From Chondrosia reniformis (taxonomy: Eukaryota; Porifera; Demospongiae; Chondrillida; Chondrillidae): a DNA stretch of 64,000 nt. A model generated the notes under the pieces. It did no database searches. It saw only the letters and a program-made list of their open reading frames with translations, and had not been told where the DNA came from. Both the position numbers and the translations under genes were made by a program. The stretch spans positions 6,945,901-7,009,900 of the forward strand of contig OX359196.1 in the NCBI GenBank assembly GCA_947172415.1, written 5' to 3'. Below, piece by piece: positions 36,501-48,266 of this stretch. Positions within the stretch are counted from its first letter, which is position 1. Each line of letters begins with the position of its first letter.

Positions 36501-39500
36501 TATTTAGCAATTTAGGATTCCTTGCCACTTCTTGTTCATCAGCAACTTGGGGCTCTTCTAAAGGTTTCTCTGGTGAAGAAGGCTTCTTCTGAGTTGGCTC
36601 ATTGTTCTCTTTTTGTGCTGGCTTACCTAAAACTGAGCCCTATGCAAACACAGCCAACATAACCTTGAGCGTGTGGCTCAAACAGAGTAATTAAAAATCA
36701 GTAATATAGAAGTAGCAGCTGGCAGTGACAAATCAAGCATAAAATCATAGCCAATGTGCAGCAGTACCAGCCGTATTACTAGTGGCAGTTCCTTTAAAGA
36801 CACTTACATCAGTCAAGGTTGTAGCTTTCTCCTCCTTTGATGATTTTGCAGCTGTTACCTTTGGGCTTGGTTTAGGTGCCTTAGAAGGGTCCAAACTGAC
36901 AGTGGAAACTCTTTCATTGGCTCCACCAAGCCACTCTTCAGCTGTCATTGCAGGTATATCAGATTTGGTGTCTGGAAAGAGATCACTATGAAAGTCCCTG
37001 TAGCTCTAAACCATTGAAGATATATACACATACAAACTGTATAAATGCCATATAAAATTAGGTTGCCACAACATACCTTCCTTTGTATATAAAACCCAAT
37101 AGGAACAACAGCATTCTTTGTTAGCTGGTAGAACTTGGCTACCTGGCAACCCATCACGTAGCAGGATCTCTTGGGAGCCAGAGCAAGCCCTTTGTGCTGC
37201 AAAGTACTTCTATAGACATTGCTCCCTAACAAACACAGATACGTGCACATCTGGAGCACATGGAAGATTTGAAAACAAATTCAGTCTTCACTAAACTATC
37301 TATGGGCTTAATTTGAATTTTCTACATGCATGTTGTTGTTAAATGTATATATATGTATATACCTGGTGAGAGATAAGGTGATTTTTCAGTGAGTTCATAG
37401 AAAGAGATTGCAGATTCACCCTTTACAGCAACATACATCATTTTAATGTCTTCATCGTAAAATATCATGGGAGACCTACACAAAATAAGATGGGTAGTCT
37501 TAAAAAAATTATGATGGGTGACTACATAAATTCCCTATACTGTGAAGGACACACTCACCCCACTGTTGTGAAGGACACACACACCCCACTGTTGTGAAGG
37601 ACACACTCACCACACTGTTGTGAAGGACACACTCACCCCACTGTTGTGCCAAAGTTTTGGGAACTGATTGCAGCATTAAAATTCCTCGTATCCCATAGCA
37701 ACACCTGAGCATCCCGAGTCTACAGGTGGTTAAATGAGCAATCATTTAAATGAATAATATAAACATGGTGTACAGGTGTACACAGACTGAAGATCATCAT
37801 GATCGGACCTCGCCACCATATTTAGCTTATAATTAATCTACACATTGAAGTGCTTATACGTACTTCAGGCATTTATGATCATCCATAATTACAGGTTTTT
37901 TTTCCAAATTATAAGAAAATACAATAAATCGAAAACAACACAAAATACAAAGCATAGCAGATGATCAAAGCAAATTAATGATAATACCAGTGCTTAACAA
38001 CTAAATAAATTGTATTGAAAAACAAAATCCACGTACATATGTGAGTTATTTTTATAAAAATATACAAAACCTTGGATGCTCAATAGCTAAAATAATCAAA
38101 GTCTAATGATCTTTGGTTTGCCTGAGTCAGTCACACAGATAAAACCATTGTCGTCAACAGCTACTGCAGAAGGGGCATCTAGGCCAACATTCTTCACCTC
38201 CCAGACGCAGGCACCACCACCAGGGGAAAATATGGATACCTTAAATGAATCATACGAAGCCACTATGATGAACCCATCCTTTGTGACTGCAATACCAGTT
38301 GGCAAACTGAGAACACGATCACCAAAACGGGAGACATAGTCTCCATTCTGAGTAAACACTTGTACTCTATTATTTCTCTTATCTGTTATATACAGAAGGC
38401 TGTCAGGGCCGATGCACACGTGACAGGGGTAGAGGAATTGGCCATTCTGTGACCCTTTGGATCCAAAGCTATGCAGGAATATGCCATCTGATGAGAACAT
38501 TGACACTCTGTGGTTACTCCATTCCACTATGAATATGGTACCTTTTGCATTTACAGCCACACCACACGGATTTCCCAGTTGACCTTCCTTCTGTCCTGTT
38601 GATCCAAATGTACAAATGAGAGTTCCTTCCAAAGTGACTATCTTTACACAATCTTTGGATGAATCCGTAAGAACAACATGACCCAGGGGAGTGAGGGCCA
38701 GGCCGTCCAATCGGTCTCCTACCCCATCAACTGCGAGGCTCCTAATGAAGACACCCTCTTTGTTGAAAATGCGCACGCTCTTACTTCTATCACTACTGGT
38801 TAAGAGATTCCCCTCTGCATCAACGGCTATTGCCCTAAAATATTTTCTCATTTGGTCATCTGTAATTTCTTGCTTGACTGAGGAAGTACTCTTAAAATCT
38901 ACTACATGAACCTTCACTAAGTCTCCTTGTATCTTATTTCCTTTGACAGTCACACTCAGATTACATTTCTCCGATGGAGCATACTTGAATTGCACTTCAT
39001 ATGTGCCGTCTTCCTTATCAGTCACTTCACCAAACACAGGAACACCTGCTGTCACAGGATGAAGGACAGCCAACACCTTCTCGCCTCCTGTGCATGGATT
39101 ACCTTTCATATCCTTTGTTATGACTCTAAATGAGAGTGGAGTGTTGGCCCATGGTCGGTAGCACACTTCTCCTTCATAGGAAGCTGGCCCAAAGTCTAAA
39201 CTACACTTTTCAAGATATGCTTCTCTAGAGATACCACAGACTTTGGGTAATACCAGTGACGCCTCTTTGACCATATTAGGATGCACGGTCACCCTTGGGT
39301 ACTTGACATGACAGCTTGTACTCTGCAGTAGGGTGGCTGTTCTGTTTACTATCAGTTCTGCAAACCACAACTGTTCTTCAGGAGTGGCAAGCCTAGTAAT
39401 CTCATTTGACAAGGAGCAGAAGTCCTTCAATTTCTCAAGATTGCTTCTCAGTTGGGTTTCATGCATATTGAGTTCTTTAATTCCTTCTTCCTCCACAGCC

Positions 39501-42500
39501 TTCACCTCAGCCACAAGACCCTCACATCTGGCACTGATCAGTCCAACCAGTAAATCCTTTGCCCTCTCTATCTTCCCAACAGCATTACCACACTGCTCCT
39601 GGAAGGAGATCTTGCAGACTTGGGTGTGTTGCAGGCTGGCAGTGATTCTCTGCTCTTCCCTTTCCGCTGACGTGATGCACTGAATAACTGTACACATGTT
39701 CAGCTTGCTCAGCTGTTCATTCAGGTAGCCAGCATTATGCTGTCTACAGCTACCAGCAGAATGACACACTACACATATCATCTTTCTGCACTGGTGGCAG
39801 TAGAACCTCAATTTCTCTTTGTGTTCCTTGCAGGTAAGCCAGTTTCCTTCGAGTGATTTGTCTTCTTCTTCCATAGCGCTTAACGGTACAGTTATGTGAG
39901 TCTTTAAGAGCTTTAGATTTCTGTGTACATCTAAGCATTCACTGCACAGCAACACACTGCATTGCGTACAAAAAGCAACGGCACTCGTTAAGGTTTCGTG
40001 ATCCTCGTGACAGTGCATCTCTTCTTTCTGATAGCGACCTTTGAGTGCCTTCCTCAAGGCAAAGGGGTGAGTAGGGAATCCATCAGACGGGACGGAAAAG
40101 GTTTCTTTACAAACCTCACAATAAACCTCACAATTATCAACTGTCGCTTGACACTTTGGATCGCATATGGATACCGAGTGAAGGCAAGGTAGACAACGCA
40201 ACTCCTTCACGTTCTCGCCACACTTAACACACGAAAATAAAGCCGTGGGATTACTCGGTCGCTCCGCCATTTTTAGGCTGCGTGACGTCACTTACCGTAC
40301 TAAATCCAGAGCTGGCTATGTTCTCCTCACTTCCGAGCCACACGACCTGAGATTCTTTGGCGCCCGAGTGAGCTTTGATCTCCTATTAAGTGCAAGGAAG
40401 GCTATTTAGACTTCACCTTACTCGGTGGTTATTGACAGCTACTAACTAATCACCATGGCAACTGATCCAGACCTGGGGTCCCATACTCGCATCTTCTTTG
40501 CATTTCCATTCTACAAGTGTGTAAACAGGCAGCATGTACATCACACCAAACCCACTGAAATGACTAGTATCAACATTCCCATAGTCACACAATGTACCCT
40601 CCCAGTCGCCACACAATGTACCCTCCCAATCACCACACAATGTACCCTCCCAGTCGCCACACAATGTACCCTCCCAGTCGCCACACAATGTACCATCCCA
40701 GTCGCCACACAATGTACCCTCCCAGTCGCCACACAATGTACCCTCCCAGTCGCCACACAATGTACCCTCTCAGTCACCATACAATGTACCCTCCCAGTCG
40801 CCACACAATTCAGGGCTCCAATAACAAACCTTGCAAATTGATGCAACTAGACTTCCGTCTCCTTTCCATGACACGCTCTGTACTACGTCCTCATGTTCTC
40901 CAAACCCTGCAACACAATAGGTAGTAACAGCAATGCATGTTTATAAGCAAAAGGAGCTATTAAATATATTCATGAGCCTTCCTACCAAACTGCCTTTTGG
41001 CATGTACCACATCCCATATTTCCACTGTTGGACCACTAGATGTTAGCAAGATCTGTCATGGAAAGGAGAATAACAGTCTTAAGGACAAGGCTGCACTGTT
41101 GCCTAGCAGCATAACAATTTTAAGGACAAGGCTGCACTGTTGCCTAGCAGCATAACAGTCTTAAGGACAAGGCTGCACTGTTGCCTAGCAGCATAACAAT
41201 TTTAAGGACAAGGCTGCACTGTTGCCTAGCAGCATAACAGTCTTAAGGACAAGGCTGCACTGTTGCCTAGCAGCATAACAGTCTTAAGGACAAGGCTGCA
41301 CTGTTGCCTAGCAGCATAACAGTCTTAAGGACAAGGCTGCACTGTTGCCTAGCAGCAGTCTTAAGGACAAGGCTGCACTGTTGCCTAGCAGTCTAAATGA
41401 GGCCACAACACATGCAATTATCAATCACTCCAATCAATTATCTACTCATGAAATTCATTTCAGTATAAGAAACAACTGAACATTAGAAATAATCTCACCA
41501 GGAATTTATACTCACGTTATCTGCTGCAGAATTAAACTGCACTGATTCAATACGTTTCTGTAGGAGAATACTATACTAAACACTGGTTCAAATAGAAATA
41601 TAAGCATACACTGTCTAGGGTACAAGATGGCATCAGTAACATTACAACTTATGTTAATGGCTACATATCACAAGTAATGACCTCCAATGGACCAAGAGAA
41701 AGTTTGGGTATGGACAAACTGCCTCTTATTCCATCTTCAGGAATTTCCCATAATTTTACCTACACAAAAAATGACAATATCAAGTTTCATAAAAACAAGA
41801 GATGTTATTGTCATCAGCACATAAAGGAAGAAGAGGCAGCTTGCTATACAAGAGAACCTACAGTGCAGTCTTCAGAACCTGTTGATAACATATTGTTGAA
41901 AGGAGAAAAGTCAAAATCAGTGATAAATCCTGCATGACCACTGATGGTTGGAAAAGAGGTGTTCCTGCCACAAGTGCCCAATGGTAGCACAGCAAGGCTT
42001 CCAACAGCTTACATATAACAGCAAAAGAGAAATAAAAGGTAAGGAATGAGAGAACCCATCCAACCAACTACTATAAGGGTGTGATAAGGGTTTCCAGACT
42101 TCACACTAACTCACAGGTAGAGTCATGATGGAAGGCAAGGAACTTGCAGCTGGCTTTGATATGATTACTGAAGGAATTTAAAGATCCCACATTCAAGTCG
42201 TGAATCCAGCCCTGAGGAGATAGGAGGACACAACTTTGTGAAGCAACAAAGTATTTCAAATCAAAGGATCTCTACAATAACTGGACAACTGTGTAGTATT
42301 TAAACTATCTTACACGTACAGTTATTAATTCAATTTATTAGCTATTTTATAGGACTATCTGTCATAATTCTTACGGTATTGCGGCAGAGTAGGGTAATAT
42401 TAGCGCTTCATAGTTGTATACTAATTTGACTAATCATGGAACATTGCGATGATTACCTATTTCTACCAAACCTTCTTGGTAAGAATAATAATTTGTTGGC

Positions 42501-42664
42501 CAATTACACTATATAGCTAGTTGTGAAGGTACGCAGATCTCAAGACGTTGTGATGTGCACGATACTCTATTGATGTGACCATAAATGCGTTTCTAAACCA
42601 TTACCTCTTTCTTTGCTGCAGTAGGAATTGCATTTTTAAACTTGGACACCTTAAAACGACTCAT
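33590..42664 (-). CDS. CORO7: Coronin-7 (tandem coronin with two beta-propellers)
   Basis: Twenty-two exons, 2649 bases, 882 aa, all phases consistent: 42605-42664, 42115-42211, 41862-42007, 41682-41759, 41516-41557, 40986-41052, 40830-40906, 37637-37719, 37363-37475, 37077-37225, 36808-37005, 36322-36639, 36043-36148, 35899-35985, 35661-35803, 35358-35462, 34942-35024, 34615-34790, 34340-34512, 34081-34216, 33780-33868, 33590-33712. It starts MSRFKVSKFK, the coronin signature, with the first propeller at about 20-370. A linker and a second coronin start (VRTSKFRHIEG) open the second propeller at about 400-750. WD motifs include VKLWEI, VEIWDV, VLLWDT, IRVWTL and IIIWSL. Each half has a coronin C-terminal extension with a TAEEWL motif. 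The tail ends with an acidic DDDEWVNAI segment, as in coronin-7. Human CORO7 (about 925 aa) is similar in length. The family acts at the Golgi and in F-actin dynamics. An intronless TRIM-NHL gene sits inside the intron between 40830 and 37719, on the same strand. Confidence 0.93.
37535..37641. repeat. 26-bp repeat that duplicates a coronin-7 splice donor
   Basis: About four copies of ctgttgtgaaggacacactc acccca directly downstream of the coronin-7 exon 37637-37719. Each unit contains the end of the exon and its GTGAGT donor (one copy has GTGTGT), so several competing 5' splice sites lie in a row. Confidence 0.8.
38096..40270 (-). CDS. Intronless TRIM-NHL protein (TRIM2/3/71 type)
   Basis: A single ORF of 724 aa. 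I place the start at the ATG at 40270 (MAERPSNPTALF); the frame is open a few codons further upstream but without an ATG. Order of domains: a RING-like Cys/His cluster (about 10-60: CVKCG, LPCLH, CEVC), B-box 1 (about 85-130: CHEDHETL...CTQC...CSECLDVH), B-box 2 (about 150-185: CKEHKEKL...CHQC...CVVC), a helical coiled-coil region (about 190-300), a filamin-type Ig repeat (about 330-445), then six NHL repeats forming a propeller (about 455-724). TRIM-NHL proteins are E3 ligases and RNA-binding regulators. It lies on the same strand inside a coronin-7 intron and has no introns of its own, which fits origin by retroposition or intron loss. A TGACGTCA motif is 13 bases upstream of the start. Confidence 0.93.
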   Translation of the reverse strand: MAERPSNPTALFSCVKCGENVKELRCLPCLHSVSICDPKCQATVDNCEVYCEVCKETFSVPSDGFPTHPFALRKALKGRYQKEEMHCHEDHETLTSAVAFCTQCSVLLCSECLDVHRNLKLLKTHITVPLSAMEEEDKSLEGNWLTCKEHKEKLRFYCHQCRKMICVVCHSAGSCRQHNAGYLNEQLSKLNMCTVIQCITSAEREEQRITASLQHTQVCKISFQEQCGNAVGKIERAKDLLVGLISARCEGLVAEVKAVEEEGIKELNMHETQLRSNLEKLKDFCSLSNEITRLATPEEQLWFAELIVNRTATLLQSTSCHVKYPRVTVHPNMVKEASLVLPKVCGISREAYLEKCSLDFGPASYEGEVCYRPWANTPLSFRVITKDMKGNPCTGGEKVLAVLHPVTAGVPVFGEVTDKEDGTYEVQFKYAPSEKCNLSVTVKGNKIQGDLVKVHVVDFKSTSSVKQEITDDQMRKYFRAIAVDAEGNLLTSSDRSKSVRIFNKEGVFIRSLAVDGVGDRLDGLALTPLGHVVLTDSSKDCVKIVTLEGTLICTFGSTGQKEGQLGNPCGVAVNAKGTIFIVEWSNHRVSMFSSDGIFLHSFGSKGSQNGQFLYPCHVCIGPDSLLYITDKRNNRVQVFTQNGDYVSRFGDRVLSLPTGIAVTKDGFIIVASYDSFKVSIFSPGGGACVWEVKNVGLDAPSAVAVDDNGFICVTDSGKPKIIRL
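40283..40290. promoter_or_regulatory. CRE/ATF-like palindrome at the TRIM-NHL start
   Basis: An exact TGACGTCA lies 13 bases before the TRIM-NHL ATG, in the expected core promoter or 5' leader. The position next to a start codon makes it a better candidate than a random match, but it is motif evidence only. Confidence 0.45.
40572..40812. repeat. 24-bp minisatellite in coronin-7 intron
   Basis: About ten copies of cacacaatgtaccctcccag tcgc. It lies between the TRIM-NHL promoter and coronin-7 exon 40830-40906. ORFs through it on both strands are repeat artefacts. Confidence 0.9.
41066..41392. repeat. 41-bp minisatellite in coronin-7 intron
   Basis: About eight copies of a unit starting ttaaggacaaggctgcactg and continuing ttgcctagcagcataacag, with tctt/attt variants. 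It fills the intron between exons 40986-41052 and 41516-41557. Confidence 0.9.
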
Positions 42665-42858
42665 TTCTGACTAAAGAGTAACAATTCCTAGCGTCTTCCT
42701 AAATAGGTCATAGAAATCAGTCACGTGACCCCTGGTTTTCCCCTATAAATCGTAGATAAAATCTCTTAATAAATAAATAAATATAAATATATAATTTCAA
42801 AGATGTGCAAAAAATATTACTTGTAGTAGTGCTAAGCAATAAAAATACAGTTTGAATT
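42665..42858. other. Short region between coronin-7 start and first SLC25 gene end
   Basis: It must contain the coronin-7 core promoter and the 3' end of the SLC25 gene within under 200 bases. AT-rich, with an aataaataaataaatataaa run near 42767-42787. Confidence 0.5.
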
Positions 42859-45136
42859 TTAGAGTCTAATGTTAGACCTGCAGGTGTCATATGCAAGCCA
42901 TAGAGCTGCATTGGCTGGTACTGCTCTGACTAGTGTTGGGGAAAGCCCCTTATACAATGCTCTGGTACCTACAGCAATGCAAACAACATAGTATATATCA
43001 CATTACTGTAAATGTAATTTTTAATATGACTAATTATCAGTAACCAATGCAGTTGAGTTTTTCATATATGAAGTTCAACTATTATTTGTTTACGTGATCA
43101 GTCTTCCTTCTGTGACAGCTCACATACACACACAATATTATATATGTAGTTCTCATTCCTATTTATAGCATGTGTACAAAACTATTTAGTTCACATTAAT
43201 CATTGTGTGGTGGACTCAAAACCTCACTGGTGAAACAGCCAATCACATCACAATCTAAAACTTGAAGGTATCCTAATTGGCCAGTGTGCCAAGTTGGTTG
43301 TTAGACATAATAAGGAAGCTAAAATAATATAGCTAAATGCATATATATACGTACCATTGGAAAAATTTCCAAACAGTTTCGAAATCACAACTACACCTAA
43401 CACTATGATTATGAGTGACCATTCACAAACCACAAAATCAATGTATATGGTAAAGTACTGCTGTATATATACCTACCTTCTGTAGTTGTGATGTGATAAA
43501 TAGTCCTAAGTGGTGAGGTACACTTAGATGCCTTCACCTGCAGCAACACAAACCACAACAACAGACAACACTTGTAAACATGCAAAATTGTATTTACAGA
43601 CAACCACAATATAATAAGGCTTCATAAAGAAGCTGTACATTAACATCATTAAATAGGATACCCTAAGAGTTTGATAGCTGTAATGCTAAGGTGATAATGT
43701 TGAATCTATTTTGACTTCATGTAATGTACATACCATTTGTATTAAACATTGTCTACCCTATAAAATCAATTCCATATGTCATATATGTGTAGAATTATAA
43801 TCCATATGTTTACATAATCTTGTCTACTTGCAAGAATGTGCTAATTAAGGATTGGGTGTGGAAAAGGAGATTAAACAAAATCTCCTATACCTCATTCTAT
43901 TATTGTCATACACTATACCAACACGTCTGAGTGCTTAGCACTGACTAACTTGAATTCTTGACTTGACCGTATCTAGAGGAAATGCCACCAGCCACATGGC
44001 ACAGCCACCCAATCCACCAGCTATAATTAGCTTCACAGATTCTATACACAAGAAGAATTTCAACCCACATGCCGATAGCCTTTTTAGCAGTCACAATTTT
44101 ACACACAAGTCATGTCTATATCCAACCTATATATAACATTTGTCCACAGCTATAATGTTTGCCAATTGCTTGAGTGTATTATGAGTGTACATGCGTGATT
44201 GTGAGAGTGTGTAAGTGCGTTGAGTGTGTGTGTGACTATGTGTGTATCATCACTGGCATGTGAGTGGGAGAGAACTAAATTCCATTCATTTAATAGAAAC
44301 ATTGACAGTAATTTGATCAATCAAAACACCCATAAAACAATATCTTACCGTATACTCTTAAGCCATCCAATTGTTTAGTGATGGCCGTCTTCACAGAGAG
44401 GAAAATGAAATAGCCAAGTATGTCTCTAAACCAGGTGGCAGTGAGACCTCTTTGGAACCCCAGTACTCCCTCTGTTTGGTATACCATTTTTATAATATCT
44501 CTACAAAAACATATTACCATGCAAATTATTATGATATGCATGCATGTCACTATGTATAATATAAGCTATACTAGGGGAGCCTGCCATATAATAGAGGTTA
44601 AATTCAAGTTTTTGTAAATGTATATACCTGACTCGTATGCTTGACTTCAATATATTTGGACTTTGGTGTAACAACTGTCTTTGCACTTGCAGTCGACACT
44701 TGAGCAATTCAGCCGGGCACACTACAAGTGCGGTCCAAAAGGCTGACATCGATCCAGCTATACCCACCTGCCATGGTTTGAGGTTCTTAAATTCTTTTAC
44801 TTTGAAGTGTTCCTGGACTAGCTTTGTGTTCCTACTGAAGGCTAGGAAAAAGACAGCATTCTCGCTAGTGGCAGTTAATAAGGCCGGAGAAGCTCCTGCG
44901 TAAAGTCCACGAATTTTATTTTCTTGCCACGTTTTTTTAATACAACTATACACATTCTTGTACACTTTCGGATATGTTTGTAGTTTAGTCTTTACTGTAT
45001 CGAACGGCTGGCCAACGAGAATGGAAGCGCTCCCGCCGGTTGCTCCTGCTGCAATTTCCACAAATCCGTGGACGATAGAGCGACGGTCATTAGCATGCCG
45101 GGTCCCAACACTTTGGTACTCATTCGTCTCTAACAT
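42859..45136 (-). CDS. SLC25A15-like: Mitochondrial carrier, ornithine transporter type (copy 1)
   Basis: Five exons, 307 aa: 44628-45136, 44349-44500, 43950-44041, 43477-43537, 42859-42968. It has the three mitochondrial-carrier modules: PFDTVKTKLQ in repeat 1, CPAELLKCRLQ in repeat 2, FPLDTVKSRIQ in repeat 3. It also has GLTATWFRDILGYF and a C-terminal RAVPANAALWLAYD, all matching the SLC25A15/SLC25A2 pattern. Family role: exchange of ornithine (and citrulline, lysine, arginine) across the inner mitochondrial membrane. The next gene is a tandem paralog with the same length and the same intron phases. Substrate is inferred from family. Confidence 0.88.
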
Positions 45137-46168
45137 TTCTCCTTCATTTGGGTACCATATATATACTAGCTTCTTTCACTCCAAAGTCAACTTCTCACGT
45201 ATATAGCTATATACGAGGTGACCTTTCATGCATTATAGATACTATGCGACAGAACATAATCAACCAATGGAGCGCCAATTTAATTCCATATATATATACA
45301 TCATATAGATTATCTATACTATGTAGTATAGATAATATATGCTTACATAATATATATAGTCATATCCCATAAACCATGTAATTTATCCTGTACATCCACT
45401 TTTGGGCCCTTCGAACTAATCACACGACCATGCATATTTTCAAAACTTAGCTTTGTTCTAACGTATATCTTCAACAATCACCAAATTACAAGTTCTAAAT
45501 TATTCAACTCTTTAATAAATGTATATACATGCATGTATAGCACACACCAGCACATATATAACAAGCAGCTAGCAAAGCAGATTGATATGGTTAATGCTTT
45601 GGTAGCCACAATTCCTTACAAGTCAAGTATAACATTTTGATGTGGAAACATTCTACTGTTTGTGCTATATGGGACATGTGCAGTATTGAGCCTTGCATGA
45701 TGCTTTGGTACTTTTAGCTCCATGGCAGAACACGGGTGATCATAACTAGCTTTCCCATGCAGTAATTGCTTCTTTTGTTTTTCCCTCTTTGATGTTTGCA
45801 AATGATTATGGTTTGAGTCTATAGGCTTTGATTATATATTCAGAGATCTATAACATAGAATCGCCCTGTCATGTCTACTCTGCCTCTCCTGTTGTGTCTA
45901 TACTCTGCCTCTCTAGATTATGCTTGATATATTTGATACTCTCTAGATTATGCTTGATATATTTCTGCATAAACGTACTATTTACTATATCCTGTCCACT
46001 AAATAGCTGAATTGTTATAAATGAGAATATTGATTTAAATAATCACAATAATTATAAATATACAATTGACTATTTGCAAAGTCTGAGATGAAGTGAAGTG
46101 CAATGTGCAATGTGCAATGTGCAATGTGCAACAAATTCATGAAACTCATAATCACAGCCCGTTCCATT
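45137..46168. other. Intergenic region between the two carriers
   Basis: It holds the presumed promoter of carrier copy 1, with a hairpin of gtatagataat type at about 45307-45336, and a duplicated segment ctctagattatgcttgatat attt at about 45912-45964. No exon seen. Confidence 0.5.
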
Positions 46169-48266
46169 CTATGACCATTTGAAAGAAGAAACTAATTGAT
46201 CTAAATATTTCTTACTAGATTCATAAGCCAAGAAAAGGGATGCATTGGCTGGAAAGGAGCGTATCAGGGCTGGTGAAATTCCTTTATAGAATGATAACAT
46301 TCCTACATACAGCAGTACAGAGAAAAATGTAATTTCAATATCGTGGGTTTGTACATATGCAGTGATTTGTAAAGGAAATACATAACATTCTTACTCACCC
46401 TCAGACTTGAACATTTGTAATGCAACACATATTAGGGACGATGATTTAGCTACTTTAACCTAAAAGTGGAGGAGGACATGATATGAACAGACAGTTATGT
46501 ATGACTTTGTAGTCTTAAATTGATATGGGTAAGCATTGCAATAACACTTATCTATACCATATAAAGTACATAGCAAATCAGCTCAAACTATACAAGTACT
46601 GTTTGAAGACATAATGAACCAATTTATATTTAAAACAGTCATAATTTATACATACATGAAGATATTAGGATAAGATATAAGCTAAAATATTACCTAGACG
46701 GCTGTAAACTTGGATGGTAAGACAAGATCTTTCTAACCTGTATTCTTGATTTCACTGAGTCCATTGGATAAGAGACAATCCAAAAGCCACACCCCGCTAG
46801 ACCACCTGCCACAATGACTTTGTAAGACTCTATGTGGACAAACAGGACACATGACACAGAAGACACAAATATTTTCTAAAGACAGCATCAAAACTTTAAC
46901 TGTTGTTATAAATGGCTTACAATATTGCCAATACATTTTACAACTGTTTTGCAAACTGCCACCTTTTGATGTGCACATCAATGACTACAAACAAAGACCT
47001 AATGGCTTTTAGGTATAGTATAGCTTCCATGACTAAACAGGTAAGCAAATTGAAAGCAAAACTGAAATAAATGATGATGTCTTAGATCTATGATGAGGAA
47101 TCTTAATTAATTGGTAGTTAAATAAGCAGTTTTGTCAACTACAAAGTGGTAATTGACCAACTCACTTAGAGGGTCTCCTTGTGAAGTTATATATGGTCAG
47201 CTAATGGGATACTGACCACAATTTTCTTTACTGACTAATGCCCATACAACCATCTCATCTAATTGTGCAATCTAATGGATATATCACAAACCTATTGCTT
47301 CTGGAGCTTGATCTGGTCTTGTTAATGCTCTCTTTGTAAACTCATAAGTCAGGAAGAAGGAAAAATAGCCTGGAATCTCTCGAGCCCACGTACTGGTCAA
47401 CCCTCTGAAGTAGCCACGAATCCCATCCTCCTTGTAAATGTGACTTGTGATCTGCCACAAACTAGACCAATAATGAAATTCATAGTACTCTTAAATTTAT
47501 TCATGAGTCTTCGTAGCCTCTATTCTTACCATACCACATAATACACTAATTAGGCAACATCTTCAATACATACAAAGTTAATGAATTGAAATTGAATGTA
47601 GGTAAATTAAAAGACTAGACCAATATTCAAGAAGGTCTACCATCTCATCTCACGTGATATAAATGTACGTGATTTAAAAGTATTTGATAGCATGTTAGAA
47701 CAGTTGTAGCCCAACTTCAATTCCAAGTACCATTACAAGACGCCTTAGTTATAAGCCAGTAGGTTGGATGGTAAAGGACTCGAATCCAAGGACTCTCACC
47801 TGTTTTTCTGCTTCTGTATTTGGAGTCTGCATTTCAACATTTCAAGAGGACTGATCAGAACGCTAGTGAAAACGGACGATAAAGAGCCCGCCAATCCTCG
47901 CTGGTACAGTGCTAACTCGTTTTCGCTATTGGTACTTGATAGATATTGAATAAATCTCTGACATTGGCCATAGAATAGAAACAGGACGGCATTTTCTGTC
48001 ACATTTGTTATAAAGGCGGGAAATGAACCGAAATAAAACGACCTGAGTCCTCCTTGACGAAATGTAGCTCTGATGCAAGTAGGCACATTCTTGTAAAGGG
48101 CCGGTAGTGCTTGTAATCTTGTCTTTACGGTGTCAAACGGCTGTCCAGCTAGTACACACGCCAGTCCGCCCATACATCCGCTAGCTGTATCGATGAAAGG
48201 TGCGTAACTCATTCTCTTCCTATCTCGACTGATAGCAGGACCTCCACTTTGCTCAGCGAATGACAT
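46169..48266 (-). CDS. SLC25A15-like: Mitochondrial carrier, ornithine transporter type (copy 2)
   Basis: Five exons, 307 aa: 47800-48266, 47292-47461, 46738-46829, 46399-46459, 46169-46302. Carrier signatures are PFDTVKTRLQ, SPLEMLKCRLQIQ and YPMDSVKSRIQ, with RGLTSTWAREIPGYF and RSFPANASLFLAYE near the C-terminus. The third and fourth exons (92 and 61 bases) have exactly the sizes found in copy 1, and all phases match, so the pair is a tandem duplication. The protein sequences have diverged clearly. The C-terminus ends SSFKWS. Which of the two transports ornithine, and whether they differ in substrate, cannot be told from sequence. Confidence 0.88.

Noticed and set aside
40446-40924. Four overlapping ORFs on both strands
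   Set aside because: All run through the 24-bp minisatellite and have no non-repeat domain.
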